Source of the DNA: Pseudanabaena minima
GTDB lineage: Bacteria > Cyanobacteriota > Cyanobacteriia > Pseudanabaenales > Pseudanabaenaceae
Length of the DNA stretch: 64,000 bases
Assembly (NCBI RefSeq): GCF_051131155.1
Contig: NZ_CP159508.1
Coordinates: 2,108,001-2,172,000 of the forward strand
Direction of reading: 5' to 3'
Shown: positions 25,930 to 34,519 of the stretch, piece after piece
Layout: each line of letters starts with the position of its first letter
How positions within the stretch are numbered: position 1 is the first letter of the stretch
The notes under the pieces: generated by a model
Database searches by the model: none
Told to the model about the DNA's origin: nothing
Seen by the model: only the letters and a program-made list of their open reading frames with translations
Program-made: the position numbers and the translations under genes

Positions 25930-26390
25930 AATTTAAAGCTGCCCAGATTTGCCAAAAACCAACTAAAATTCTTATTCAATGTAGCTATCTCAAATCACTT
26001 ATAGGATCGTGGTGATTTGATTGTCTTGCGACCTCAGTGTCAGTGACTTCCATCAAATCATTTAAGACTGCTAGACAATACTTCCGTTTGACTTAATAGT
26101 AGATAGAATTTATGAGTCATTGTCATTGCCTGACAGATATTTTAGAAATTATAGAAATAATTTATAAACTTTATAGGGTTTTCACATAATAAATCTTGGA
26201 TTTGAACTATAATATATCTCCTAACTGATACATATAGCAAAGATAAATAGTTTCTTAAAATCTCTATTTATAGCAATGGTGTTATCGCAATATTGCGAGT
26301 ATAAAAAATAGTTACTCATACAATTACATATTCTTACATGTTATTTTACTACGTTATTAATAACATGTTAACTTGTTGTACCAATTCATT
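25930..26390. other. AT-rich gap without a recognisable gene
   Basis: About 460 bp of very AT-rich sequence lies between the hybrid kinase and the solute-binding-protein remnant. No open frame with protein character, RNA gene or strong hairpin is evident. It probably holds the kinase promoter on the minus strand. Confidence 0.5.
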
Positions 26391-27075
26391 ATGTTAAATA
26401 GACGGCATTTTAACAGGCTCTCTTTGGGATTATTGGGAATAGCAAATCGCTCTTGATCATGTCTTCTATCGCAATCAAGTTCAAAAAGAACGTAGCTACT
26501 AGGCTATGCCATTGTGGCAATCAGACGACTATATTCACTACAGGGAAAACCTCATAGAAGAAATTGGATTTACACAACAGGATGTTCCGAGAGAATGGGT
26601 TTTGGCAATTTTGGCGAACTGCTCAAACACTGTTACGAGCTAAAAAACATCCAAATATTTATGGTGTTGGTTTATGTAAGTAGCTAGACATAAGTAAACT
26701 AAAAACCGAGAAGTTTGTTCCGCCCGCGTAGCGGGCGGAACAAACTCTGGTTTTGGGTTTTAATTAAGTTGAGCTACTTATGTCTGCAATTGGGTTTGAT
26801 CCATACACATCTCCAGAGATGTGTATGGATGCCTATGATGTCTCTGTAGTTAGCGATGATGAACAACTCCTGCTATCGAAGCCAGAAAACCGCCAAAAAT
26901 TTATGACTGCATTAAGGGAGTTTACCAATTTTTATTTGCAGGGATAAGTCCCACCTGTGGCATCTCAGTGGTTAGGTGCGGGTAATAACAATAGTTTACT
27001 CAATGGCGAAATCGTAATGACTCAAAACCTAACATTATCAATTCCTCTTACCCAAAAACTATCTAATCCTAGGTA
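26391..27075 (+). pseudogene. Decayed sugar ABC-transporter solute-binding protein
   Basis: Fragments in shifting plus-strand frames spell an extracellular sugar-binding protein. They are MLNRRHFNRLSLGLLGIA (twin-Arg-like signal, 26391), MPLWQSDDYIHYRENLIEEIGFT then FWQFWRTAQTLLRAKKHPNIYGVGL, then MSAIGFDPYTSPEMCMDAYDV, EFTNFYLQG and PPVASQWLGAGNNNSLLNG plus IVMTQNLTLSIPLTQ. Stops and frameshifts separate them, and the segment between signal peptide and MPLW is largely missing. A 102-bp MITE interrupts it at 26678. It may be the lost binding protein of the orphan permeases at 15.7-18.3 kb; that link is inference. Confidence 0.78.
26678..26779. mobile_element. 102-bp MITE inside the binding-protein pseudogene
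   Basis: Perfect 8-bp terminal inverted repeats AAGTAGCT / AGCTACTT are flanked by ATGT on both sides (26674-26677, 26780-26783), a likely target duplication. The inside is a hairpin, GTTTGTTCCGCCCGC-gta-GCGGGCGGAACAAAC, with near-complementary AAAACC outer arms. The reading context continues on the two sides (YGVGL ... MSAIGFDPY), showing insertion into a former gene. Confidence 0.75.
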
Positions 27076-27085
27076 GTCCTAAAAA

Positions 27086-27124
27086 GGTAAGGATAGGCGG
27101 CGCTTCGCGCCGCCTATCCTTACC
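27086..27124 (-). terminator. Hairpin terminator after tonB, with conserved tip
   Basis: GGTAAGGATA arms enclose the recurrent tip GGCGGCGCTTCGCGCCGCC (27096-27114), 14 nt beyond the tonB stop. The same tip recurs across the window with different arms. Confidence 0.7.
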
Positions 27125-27137
27125 CATAGAAAAACTA

Positions 27138-28355
27138 CTATGAGGATGATGGAGTTTTTTCTGGGGTAATTGGGGACTCAATCGGAGGAGGTGGAAGCAC
27201 AGGAAGATTATCCACTACTGGTTCTGTAACTGGCTGTAAGACTGACTCGGTAATAGCTGGTGCTGGTGAATTGACAATTGGCTGAACTGGAGTTGTATTT
27301 GGCTCAGGTACATTCATCGGCGGCTCTGGAGATCGCACAGGTTGGGAATTAAGAGGAATAGTCACAGCCGTCGGTTTAGAGATTTCTGCTTCCCTTTGAC
27401 GACGATCTTCTGCTAATTTTCTTTGTTCAGCCTCTTGAGCAGCTAGCTGATCAGCCTCCTGACGACGACGTTCCTCGTTTTGGCGTTGAAATTGAGAACC
27501 TTCTTCTTCAAAGGTAACGCGCACTTTCACATTAGTTCGCCCCCCCTCAGGCACAGTTTGCGGATTAAATTGCCATTTGCCCATCGCTTCAATAGTTTCG
27601 CGATCGGTCTGCTCATCACCGCTAGACTGGCGCAGTCGCACATTAGTAACTCGACCATCGGGTGTAATGTCATAGGTCACTCTGGGAGTACCTTCCTTAC
27701 CACGATATTGAGGTTTAGGGCAACTGAGACATTCCAGTTTTACGGATCTAGTTTCTACAGGTGGGGCGGGGGGTGAAGCACTAGTTTGAGTACCTTTACT
27801 ATCTGGTTTACCATTGGTAATTCCACCAACGACACCATTCTTCTTGCCATCGGGATTACCATTCTTTTTACCACCCAGAATAAATCCTGTCGGAATTTTG
27901 TTGTTACCAAAACCAGAACCAATTCCATTATTGGCAATAATTGAACCACCTCCCTGTGGCACTTTAACATCACTAGTGTTTTGGGTTGTCAATGGATTTA
28001 AATCATCAGGAGCCGCAGCATCTTTACCTTCTTTTACGGGTGTGATCGTTTCGGGCGCAATGGCGATCGCTACAGGAGCAGTTTCAATCTGGGGAATCTC
28101 TTCATTTACAGGGAGAATTGGTTCTGGTTCTTTGGGTATTTCGGGAAATTTTTCTTCAGTGGATTGTTTTGCTTCAACCACTATTTCGATGGTGTCGTCT
28201 GGCTCTTTGTTAGTTGTTTTCCATAGAGTCGGGACTGGTGCAATTAGAACTGCTGCATGAACACAGGAAGATCCAACTAAGCCTATGAATATTATGGATG
28301 TTAAAGCTTTGTTTTCTTTTTTCACTAGAGCGTCAACAAGTTTAGGTTCATGCAT
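27138..28355 (-). CDS. tonB: TonB-family energy transducer with C-terminal extension
   Basis: This 405-residue protein spans the periplasm and passes motor energy from ExbB/ExbD to outer-membrane receptors. It has an N-terminal membrane anchor (ALTSIIFIGLVGSSCVHAAVLI, about 18-40), a Glu/Pro-rich periplasmic span, a Gly/Asn-rich stretch (about 130-185), and the TonB C-terminal domain (about 205-285: PQYRGKEGTPRVTYDITPDGRVTNVRLRQSSGDEQTDRETIEAMGKWQFNPQTVPEGG). Unusually, about 115 residues follow that domain: a charged Gln/Arg/Glu helix and a Pro-rich end. In the classical protein the receptor-binding domain is terminal. It is the last gene of exbB-exbD-tonB, 30 nt after exbD. Confidence 0.88.
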   Translation of the reverse strand: MHEPKLVDALVKKENKALTSIIFIGLVGSSCVHAAVLIAPVPTLWKTTNKEPDDTIEIVVEAKQSTEEKFPEIPKEPEPILPVNEEIPQIETAPVAIAIAPETITPVKEGKDAAAPDDLNPLTTQNTSDVKVPQGGGSIIANNGIGSGFGNNKIPTGFILGGKKNGNPDGKKNGVVGGITNGKPDSKGTQTSASPPAPPVETRSVKLECLSCPKPQYRGKEGTPRVTYDITPDGRVTNVRLRQSSGDEQTDRETIEAMGKWQFNPQTVPEGGRTNVKVRVTFEEEGSQFQRQNEERRRQEADQLAAQEAEQRKLAEDRRQREAEISKPTAVTIPLNSQPVRSPEPPMNVPEPNTTPVQPIVNSPAPAITESVLQPVTEPVVDNLPVLPPPPIESPITPEKTPSSS

Positions 28356-28385
28356 AGATTGATCTCCAAGTTAGTATGTAATCAT

Positions 28386-28814
28386 TTAATTGTTTTTGGT
28401 AGCGATCGCCATTTTGACATGGGGAATTTGCCGCAGTTGATCCATAATTTGCACGACATCGCCATGCTGGACGCTGCGATCGGCATTGAGAACAACGACA
28501 AGATCTTGGTTAGGTTCTAATAGCTGCTTGACGCGATCGCTAACTTCGGTAATGCCAATTTTTTGCTTGTTTAGAAATACTTCCGCCTTTTCATTAATGC
28601 TAATTGTGGCGCGAGCAGGAGTTTTTTGGAGCGTTCCTGACTGTGCTTTGGGGAGGCTAACGGGAAGTCCTTCGGTGCGATTTAGGAATAATGAGGACAT
28701 CACAAAAAAAGTTAGCAATGCAAAAATTACATCCATGAGAGGCAAAATATTTTTGACCTCAATTGGTTGACCAGTCAGGTCATGATTTTGGCGGCGGCGC
28801 GTTCTTCTAGACAT
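28386..28814 (-). CDS. exbD: Biopolymer transport protein ExbD
   Basis: ExbD is the rotor/plug subunit of the proton-driven ExbB-ExbD motor. The 142-residue protein has a single N-terminal helix (LPLMDVIFALLTFFVMSSLFL) with the essential membrane aspartate D28, and a periplasmic domain with the family's VVLNADRSVQHGDVVQIMDQLRQIPHVKMAIAT end. It overlaps exbB by 8 nt, so the two are translationally coupled. It belongs to the iron island. Confidence 0.93.
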   Translation of the reverse strand: MSRRTRRRQNHDLTGQPIEVKNILPLMDVIFALLTFFVMSSLFLNRTEGLPVSLPKAQSGTLQKTPARATISINEKAEVFLNKQKIGITEVSDRVKQLLEPNQDLVVVLNADRSVQHGDVVQIMDQLRQIPHVKMAIATKNN

Positions 28815-29448
28815 GAGTTTTTACCTGTCGGTGCGATCGCAGATGTTGCAGTTCTAATTGAGCGCAGGACTCGTCCATATAGGTTATTTGCTGAGTATAG
28901 AGCGAACGAAAAATGCTTGCAGCAATCAAAGCCATGACTGCCACAACCAATCCAACTGCGGTGGATATTAGTGCTTCGCTAATGCCTCCTGTTACATTGA
29001 GGGATTTAGAACCACCAACATCACCAAGGGTAAGAGAACCAAAGGAAGTAATTAATCCTGTTACCGTGCCAAGCAATCCTAATAGAGGGGCTAGTCCTAC
29101 AATAATTTCAAACACATTGTTAAAACGTTTGAGAAGAGATTCCTCGGACTGAGTTCTAGCTTCTAGAGCTAGGGAAAATTCAGTGGGTGTGGCATCAGGG
29201 ATCGATAGCGCTTCTAAATAGATGCGAGCGATCGCTAAATTTAGATGTTGTTGAAGGAATTCTGCTGCTTGGCTAGGGGATTCTTGATAAATTTGTAACG
29301 CAGTTCTAACGATGCGTTTTTGATGTTTATTAATACGTGACCAAAAAACAGTTCGTTCGATTGCTAAAGTAACTACCAGAAACGAACAAATCATTAGTGG
29401 AATAATTGTAATTCCACCAGCAACGAGAGTATCAAGAAGCTTGGACAT
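28807..29448 (-). CDS. exbB: MotA/TolQ/ExbB proton channel protein ExbB
   Basis: ExbB forms the inner-membrane pentamer that with ExbD turns proton flow into work on TonB. The 213-residue protein has three hydrophobic segments (about 8-28, 108-135 in IIVGLAPLLGLLGTVTGLITSF, and 152-175 in GISEALISTAVGLVVAVMALIAA), which is the expected topology with conserved Gly/Thr/Pro residues. It starts the exbB-exbD-tonB unit. A Fur-box-like palindrome lies about 180 nt upstream. ExbB versus TolQ is decided by the TonB neighbour. Confidence 0.93.
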   Translation of the reverse strand: MSKLLDTLVAGGITIIPLMICSFLVVTLAIERTVFWSRINKHQKRIVRTALQIYQESPSQAAEFLQQHLNLAIARIYLEALSIPDATPTEFSLALEARTQSEESLLKRFNNVFEIIVGLAPLLGLLGTVTGLITSFGSLTLGDVGGSKSLNVTGGISEALISTAVGLVVAVMALIAASIFRSLYTQQITYMDESCAQLELQHLRSHRQVKTHV

Positions 29449-29624
29449 ATATTAGCAAAGTTGTAGTTTTTAAAACCAAGGAAATTAATTCTTTTAGATT
29501 TTTACCGTTTCCATTAGAAAAGTCATACCAACTAAAGCAAGGCTCCATTTATCACGGGATCAATTACCTGAATGCCTTCGCGAAAATATGATTAAGAATG
29601 GAGCAAGCATAGAATTAACCGAAG

Positions 29625-29641
29625 AGTAATTGAGAATTACT
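29625..29641. promoter_or_regulatory. Fur-box-like palindrome upstream of exbB
   Basis: AGTAATT-gag-AATTACT is a perfect 7-3-7 inverted repeat. The 12-mer TTGAGAATTACT within it (29630-29641) recurs exactly upstream of isiA (38965-38976). It resembles the TGATAAT-N-ATTATCA Fur consensus. Apart from this and the hairpin at 29725-29777, the gap 29449-29782 shows nothing else supportable. Confidence 0.5.
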
Positions 29642-29724
29642 ACTAATAACTAGTTTGAATATAAACCTAATTAGGAATTAATGTCAACTAGTTTCTGAGG
29701 CATCCTCTATCATCTCCAAGCAAT

Positions 29725-29777
29725 ATCTCATCAAAAAAAGAGGCGGCGCTTCGCGCCGCCTCTTTTTTTGATGAGAT
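29725..29777 (-). terminator. Terminator hairpin after the binding-lipoprotein gene
   Basis: ATCTCATCAAAAAAAGA arms frame the recurrent tip GGCGGCGCTTCGCGCCGCC (29742-29760) and give T-runs on both strands. It lies 5 nt beyond the stop codon at 29783. Confidence 0.8.
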
Positions 29778-29782
29778 AGCAA

Positions 29783-30703
29783 TTAACTCACGATCGCCTG
29801 TAGCTTATTGCAAGCTTTGGTGATTGCGTCGATGCTTCCGGGATTAACTAATCCGTAATAGTCGAAGGTATAAACGCGATCGCTAGTGACAGCATCAAGT
29901 TTGTTCCAAAAGGGAGTTTCCTTTAATTTATTAATCGTGCCGTCACCTATATCAACGAGAATAAGAACCTTCGGATTGGATTCTAAAACCTTTTCCGCAG
30001 ATAGTGTGATGTAACCACGCATAGGACTTTGTCCTTGTATCTCGGCAGCTACATTATCAATCTGGAATTGGGTTAATAAGTCCCCCGCCCAACTGTTCTT
30101 ATTAGGGGCAAGGATTGGTTGGGAACTGACCAAAACGAGGGTTGGTTCTGGCTTTGCCGATTTAGCTGGTAGGAGGGATTGATAGGACTGAATTAGCGCC
30201 GTGGGATCGGCTTGAATTTCGGTGGCGATCGCTTTTGTTAATTCTGCTAAGGACTGCCAACTAGTAATACTAGAAGTCATAGTTTTGATACCCAATCCCT
30301 TGAGTTTTGCCAAAATTTGATCGTGAAATCCCGTAGCGCCAATTACTAAGTCAGGCTTGAGCGCAATGATTTTCTCTAAGTTAGGTGGGGTTTGACCTTC
30401 ACTAATTTGAGTAATTTTCGATAGGTCTGCATTCTCTCTCAACAATCGGCTTCCGGGAATACCAACTAATTTGTTTTTATCAAGGCGATAGATAATATCT
30501 GCGGACAATGAAGTTAGGGCAACTACTTTAGAAGCACCAACGGGCTTGACTTCTGCAACTTGGGATTTAGAAGGATTATTGGCAGTTGGAGCCACAGATT
30601 GAGAAGGGATCGCGGGATTACAAGCTACGGTAAATATGGCGATTAAGGTAATTACTAACCAATTTCTAAGTGATCGCATGAATTGAAATACTCGATAAAT
30701 CAT
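29783..30703 (-). CDS. Periplasmic binding lipoprotein of a siderophore/B12-type ABC importer
   Basis: This roughly 306-residue protein is a BtuF/FecB-like (cluster A-II, helical-backbone) binding protein. A lipoprotein signal WLVITLIAIFTVAC places it on a membrane with Cys as the modified residue. The domain shows VVALTSLSADIIYRLDKNKLVGIPG, the PPNLEKIIALKPDLVIG signature, and VLESNPKVLILVDIGDG. The start at 30703 (ATG) is preferred to a TTG inside the upstream terminator; an ATG at 30679 is also possible. It should hand the metal chelate to the FecCD permease at 35374-36399. It is the last gene of the receptor cluster. Confidence 0.87.
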   Translation of the reverse strand: MIYRVFQFMRSLRNWLVITLIAIFTVACNPAIPSQSVAPTANNPSKSQVAEVKPVGASKVVALTSLSADIIYRLDKNKLVGIPGSRLLRENADLSKITQISEGQTPPNLEKIIALKPDLVIGATGFHDQILAKLKGLGIKTMTSSITSWQSLAELTKAIATEIQADPTALIQSYQSLLPAKSAKPEPTLVLVSSQPILAPNKNSWAGDLLTQFQIDNVAAEIQGQSPMRGYITLSAEKVLESNPKVLILVDIGDGTINKLKETPFWNKLDAVTSDRVYTFDYYGLVNPGSIDAITKACNKLQAIVS

Positions 30704-30736
30704 CTTCTCTAATATAGCGGTTAGGTTTTTAAGGTT

Positions 30737-30767
30737 TTTTTGGAGTGGCTTTGCCACTCCAAAAAAT
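30737..30767 (-). terminator. Hairpin between the glyoxalase-like and binding-lipoprotein genes
   Basis: TTTTTTGGAGTGGC / GCCACTCCAAAAAA with a 3-nt loop lies 6 nt beyond the stop at 30773. It may attenuate transcription into the binding-protein gene. Confidence 0.65.
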
Positions 30768-30772
30768 GATGT

Positions 30773-31618
30773 TTATTCACTTAAAACATTGGCGATCGCC
30801 TGTTTTTGTTCAGCGTCATAGCCCCATTTCTCAAGGAATGTTGCATACTCGCCATTGTTTGCAATAGCAGAATCTTGCATTTGCTTGGCAATGGCACGAA
30901 CTTCGGGCAAATCAACTTTTTCGATTAATAGGGCAGTGCGTTTAGCGACGCGATCGGAATCATTAGCTTGATCAGGGTTACCATTGCGGCGATGGGTGAT
31001 AGCCATCGCCGTGGACATGGCGAGATTTTTGACTAGCAACTCAGAGATCGCCTTGGGTTCTGCTTGTAAGGCTTGAATGATCGCAGGGCTAGGATTGTCA
31101 GCGAGTTCCCATGCACCTGTTAAGAAGCACACGAAAAAACCTCTGGCTCCATTGGAAGTTTTGACAAGGTTGGTGATTTCCGCTTGCAGTTGAGCATCAT
31201 CGAGATCGCTGCGGGATAGCAGGGTTTCAGTATAGGAGATCGCTTCTTCAAAGGTCATTGGTTGCTGAGTAGGTTTATGTGGTTGCAACAAGCTTAGCAA
31301 ATGTCCTTCGGGCGATCGCATGGCGGCAACTTTACCAAAGGCAGGTTCCCGTACCCGCCCCTGTAAGGATGCGCCGAGGGACTCTAACTTAGCGATCGTT
31401 TCCTGCAAATTCTCCACATGAAAACTAAGAATAGGTGATCCACCTACTTCTGCTTGGTTTTCTGCACCATGAATAATGATTTTTGTGCCATTGGCATCTA
31501 GCTCTGCCATGTTAGGACTAGCATTGACCACAGTCAGCCCTAAGCCTTCTTCATAGAACTTCACCGCCGCAGGGACATCTTTAATCATCAGCATAATGTG
31601 ACGGAATTGAATAGTCAT
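30773..31618 (-). CDS. VOC/glyoxalase-fold protein with a helical C-terminal extension
   Basis: The N-terminal 115 residues are a vicinal-oxygen-chelate domain (FRHIMLMIKDVPAAVKFYEEGLGLTVVN, then PILSFHVENLQETIAKLESLGA and MRSPEGHLLSLLQP). The C-terminal 150 residues are helical (TFEEAISYTETLLSRSDLDDAQLQAEITNLVKTSNGARGFFVCFLTGAWELADNPSPAIIQAL) and I do not recognise that domain. It lies within the iron cluster between receptor and binding-protein genes, so a role in chelate handling or iron-stress detoxification is possible but unproven. Confidence 0.8.
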   Translation of the reverse strand: MTIQFRHIMLMIKDVPAAVKFYEEGLGLTVVNASPNMAELDANGTKIIIHGAENQAEVGGSPILSFHVENLQETIAKLESLGASLQGRVREPAFGKVAAMRSPEGHLLSLLQPHKPTQQPMTFEEAISYTETLLSRSDLDDAQLQAEITNLVKTSNGARGFFVCFLTGAWELADNPSPAIIQALQAEPKAISELLVKNLAMSTAMAITHRRNGNPDQANDSDRVAKRTALLIEKVDLPEVRAIAKQMQDSAIANNGEYATFLEKWGYDAEQKQAIANVLSE

Positions 31619-31687
31619 TTTGAATTTCTCCTAAATAGAAAAAGAATTGATGCTGATGTGTCGTGCCACGCACGACACATCAGCGCA

Positions 31688-34387
31688 CTAAAATACAAAG
31701 GTCAAACCTGCTCTCAGACTGATTCCTGATTGAGCAAATCTAGCCAGATCCGTTGGTGCAGGGGCGGTAATCAAAGGACGCACATCGGAATAAAGGAAGT
31801 ATTGAGTATTAAATAGATTGAAGATGCCCATATTTAAGGTGAGTTGAGGAGAAATTTTATAAAATCCTGTCAGGTCAACCACAGTATAGCCTTGCGGCGT
31901 ATAGGAATTGGCGGGTCGGTTACTGGCAAGTCGAGGTTGCCCTGCAAAGGTCGCTATCAAATCTGCACCCCAAATGTTTTCGGGAGCGCGATAGCGTAAA
32001 CCTGTCACCAACTTGATCGGATCGACAGTTTCTAGGGGCTGATTGGTGGTCAAATTATCGCCAACGGTCAACCCTAGTGCCGAAATCAGACTAAATCCAT
32101 GATTCTCAGGGCTAAAGCGATACTCGCTGCTTAGCTCAAAGCCATAGGTACTAGCCCTCGCCACGTTTTGAGTCTGAAAGAGGTTGACATTGGGAATACC
32201 ATTAACCGTTCCCCTACCTAAGCTCGCAAAGGATTGAATAAAATTGTTGTAACTGTTGTAAAAGCCAGTCAGAGCAAAGTTAAATTGGGGATAGTTGGCG
32301 CGAATTCCTAGCTCAAAGGTATCGCTAGTTTCTGGTTTGAGGTTAGGATTTGAGAGAGTTTGATAGCGATTGAAAGGATTAGTTAAGTTTGTAAAACCAG
32401 AGTTGATTTCACTATACAAGGGAGTGCGGAAGCCTTTGGCATAGCGCCCCACTAACGTCCATTCGGGAGCAGTTTGCCAGACAAAGCCAAGACTAGGGGA
32501 AACTGCCGAATCACTAAAGTCAGCCGCGATCGCACTGGGAGAATTATTGAGGTAAAGTTGATCGATTTTGGTGGTGAGTTTATAGGAGTCAAAGCGCAAG
32601 CCTGCAATGAGTGAAAAGGTATCACTAAAGTTAAACTCATTCTGGGCATAAATCCCTAAACGGAAGGTGTCAGAATCAGGAAAGTCTTTGACTGGAAAGC
32701 TATCAGCACCAACTACATTGGTACTTAGGATATTTACGCCAGCCCCATTAAAGCGATTTTCGATGCCGTTGCGAATCCTTTGATTACTGGTGTTAGAAAT
32801 ATCAACCCCATAGGTCAAAATATTGGGAATCTGATCGATTTTAAATTGACTTTGGAATTGGACTTCACCACCAAATAGGCGATCGCTAAAGGTATTTGTA
32901 AGATTACGGATTCGTCTTTGATCAACGCCTGCTCCCGTTCTCACAAAATCTTGAACTCGCAACTCATCGACATTGGCATTTTGGTAATACAGCAAAGCTT
33001 TAGCGGCAGTTAAGAATCCTGTACTACTGGGATCTTTGTACTCATAGGAAATGCTGAAGCGATCGCGCGAGGTGTTGTAATTGAGCGTTTCATCCTGACC
33101 CCGAAATCCTGTTGGACCTAACAAGTCCGCCACTGTAATCGGTGCAACCTTGAAGTTATCACGATTACGGAAAATTTCCGCCGCCACACTGATTTTGCTG
33201 GTTTGGTCAATGCGATAAACCAATTTGGCGATCCAGTTATTGCGGGCATTGCTGCGACTATCGACAAACTCATTACCCGTCGGAACCCTTGCCTCGGCTC
33301 CATCACGGCGCGTATAGCCAAGTAGACCTTCGAGGTTCCCATCCCGAAAGGCGATCGCGGCGGTATTCGTAAAACTGCGATCCGTAGTTTCATAATTAGT
33401 GGAAAGACTAGTCACCACCGATTGATTAGGACGCTTTTTTAATAAGTCCTCTGGATCGATGCTACGGAAACTCACCACTCCACCGAGAGCATCACTGCCA
33501 TAGAGTGCCGAAGCAGGTCCCCGCACAACTTCTACTCGTTGTAGACCTTCAAGATCTACATAGTCGCGCCCAATCGAAGGTGTGCCGAAGGAGAACTGTG
33601 TGGGAATACGAATGCCATCATTGAGAATGAGAACACGATTACCGCCTAGTCCGCGAATATTGATGTCCTGCAACCCATAGCGGCGATTATTGCCTACGGA
33701 AACGTTAGGCTCATAGCGGAAGACATCGCGTAAATCTTGAGCAAGATTTTGATCTAGTTTATCGGCATCAATGACGCTAACGGAGCTTGGCGTAAGCCGT
33801 ACAGGACGCGCTCGTCTTGCCCCTGTAACTGTGATTTCTTCTTCAGGATCATCATCACGATTGAGACTGTATAGGACACCTTGAGTCTTTAAGGTCACTT
33901 CCTGCACGGGTGGATTAGCTTTACCCGTTACATTGACACGAATCGTACTTCCATCTATTTGAACTAGCCGAATGTTGCTAATTTCGGCGGTAGGATTAGT
34001 GCTGTTAAATTCTTTTTGATCAGGAATCGCTAACACCGCATTGGGAATATCAGCAACAAGACTATTCCCTTCAATCCGAAAGTTATTAGTGTCAATCTGA
34101 AGCGATCGCCCCTCTGCGGTTTCCAAAATGATCTCTAGCCTAGAGCCAGTGGGATTAATCTGCACATTGGTTATCTGCACAGGGGCAGCTTGGGCGAGTT
34201 GTGATGCAAGGGGCTTAAGCCCCTTATCTTCTAGTGTAACTTCTGGTGTAGCGATCGCGCAGTCCTCAAGGACAAGCAGTATGGGAATGCCAAGCAATAA
34301 AAAAGCGGCATTCTTGAGCAGAATGTAATGAAGTTTCATATGATATTGATGTCGATTTGATATTGAAAATTCGATATTTGAGGGCAA
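31688..34387 (-). CDS. TonB-dependent outer-membrane receptor with AMIN domain
   Basis: This 899-residue receptor should import a siderophore- or cobalamin-type ligand. Residues 1-50 include the export signal. An AMIN domain follows (about 55-165: VQITNVQINPTGSRLEIILETAEG...), common in cyanobacterial receptors. Then come a TonB-box-like EEITVTGARR, a plug (VSVIDADKLDQNLAQDLRDVFRYEPNVSVG, INIRGLGGNRVLILNDGIR, LEGLQRVEVVRGPASALYGSDALGGVVSF) and a 22-strand-type barrel ending in SLRAGLTFVF with terminal Phe. It is encoded between the ABC importer genes and the binding lipoprotein. The ligand is not deducible. Confidence 0.93.
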   Translation of the reverse strand: MPSNIEFSISNRHQYHMKLHYILLKNAAFLLLGIPILLVLEDCAIATPEVTLEDKGLKPLASQLAQAAPVQITNVQINPTGSRLEIILETAEGRSLQIDTNNFRIEGNSLVADIPNAVLAIPDQKEFNSTNPTAEISNIRLVQIDGSTIRVNVTGKANPPVQEVTLKTQGVLYSLNRDDDPEEEITVTGARRARPVRLTPSSVSVIDADKLDQNLAQDLRDVFRYEPNVSVGNNRRYGLQDINIRGLGGNRVLILNDGIRIPTQFSFGTPSIGRDYVDLEGLQRVEVVRGPASALYGSDALGGVVSFRSIDPEDLLKKRPNQSVVTSLSTNYETTDRSFTNTAAIAFRDGNLEGLLGYTRRDGAEARVPTGNEFVDSRSNARNNWIAKLVYRIDQTSKISVAAEIFRNRDNFKVAPITVADLLGPTGFRGQDETLNYNTSRDRFSISYEYKDPSSTGFLTAAKALLYYQNANVDELRVQDFVRTGAGVDQRRIRNLTNTFSDRLFGGEVQFQSQFKIDQIPNILTYGVDISNTSNQRIRNGIENRFNGAGVNILSTNVVGADSFPVKDFPDSDTFRLGIYAQNEFNFSDTFSLIAGLRFDSYKLTTKIDQLYLNNSPSAIAADFSDSAVSPSLGFVWQTAPEWTLVGRYAKGFRTPLYSEINSGFTNLTNPFNRYQTLSNPNLKPETSDTFELGIRANYPQFNFALTGFYNSYNNFIQSFASLGRGTVNGIPNVNLFQTQNVARASTYGFELSSEYRFSPENHGFSLISALGLTVGDNLTTNQPLETVDPIKLVTGLRYRAPENIWGADLIATFAGQPRLASNRPANSYTPQGYTVVDLTGFYKISPQLTLNMGIFNLFNTQYFLYSDVRPLITAPAPTDLARFAQSGISLRAGLTFVF

Positions 34388-34423
34388 GTTGGCGCTTGCC
34401 CTTTTTTGTTTGGGGAATTAGCA

Positions 34424-34519
34424 AGACCCTCACCCCCAGCCCCTTCTCCCAGAGGGAGAGGGGAACAAGAAATTAGTCTTACTCCCCTCTCCCTCTGGGA
34501 GAAGGGCTAGGGGTGAGGG
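34424..34519. repeat. Long inverted repeat between the ATPase and receptor genes
   Basis: Two arms of about 43 bp (CCCTCACCCCCAGCCCCTTC... and its near-perfect complement ...GAAGGGCTAGGGGTGAGGG) are separated by a short AT-rich spacer. The C/T-rich arms resemble an intergenic repeat common in cyanobacterial genomes. It could form a strong RNA hairpin between the ATPase stop (34520) and the receptor start (34387). Confidence 0.8.

Noticed and set aside
27814..28260. Plus-strand 148-residue frame opposite tonB
   Set aside because: It mirrors the Pro/Gly-rich part of tonB; no start context or protein signature.
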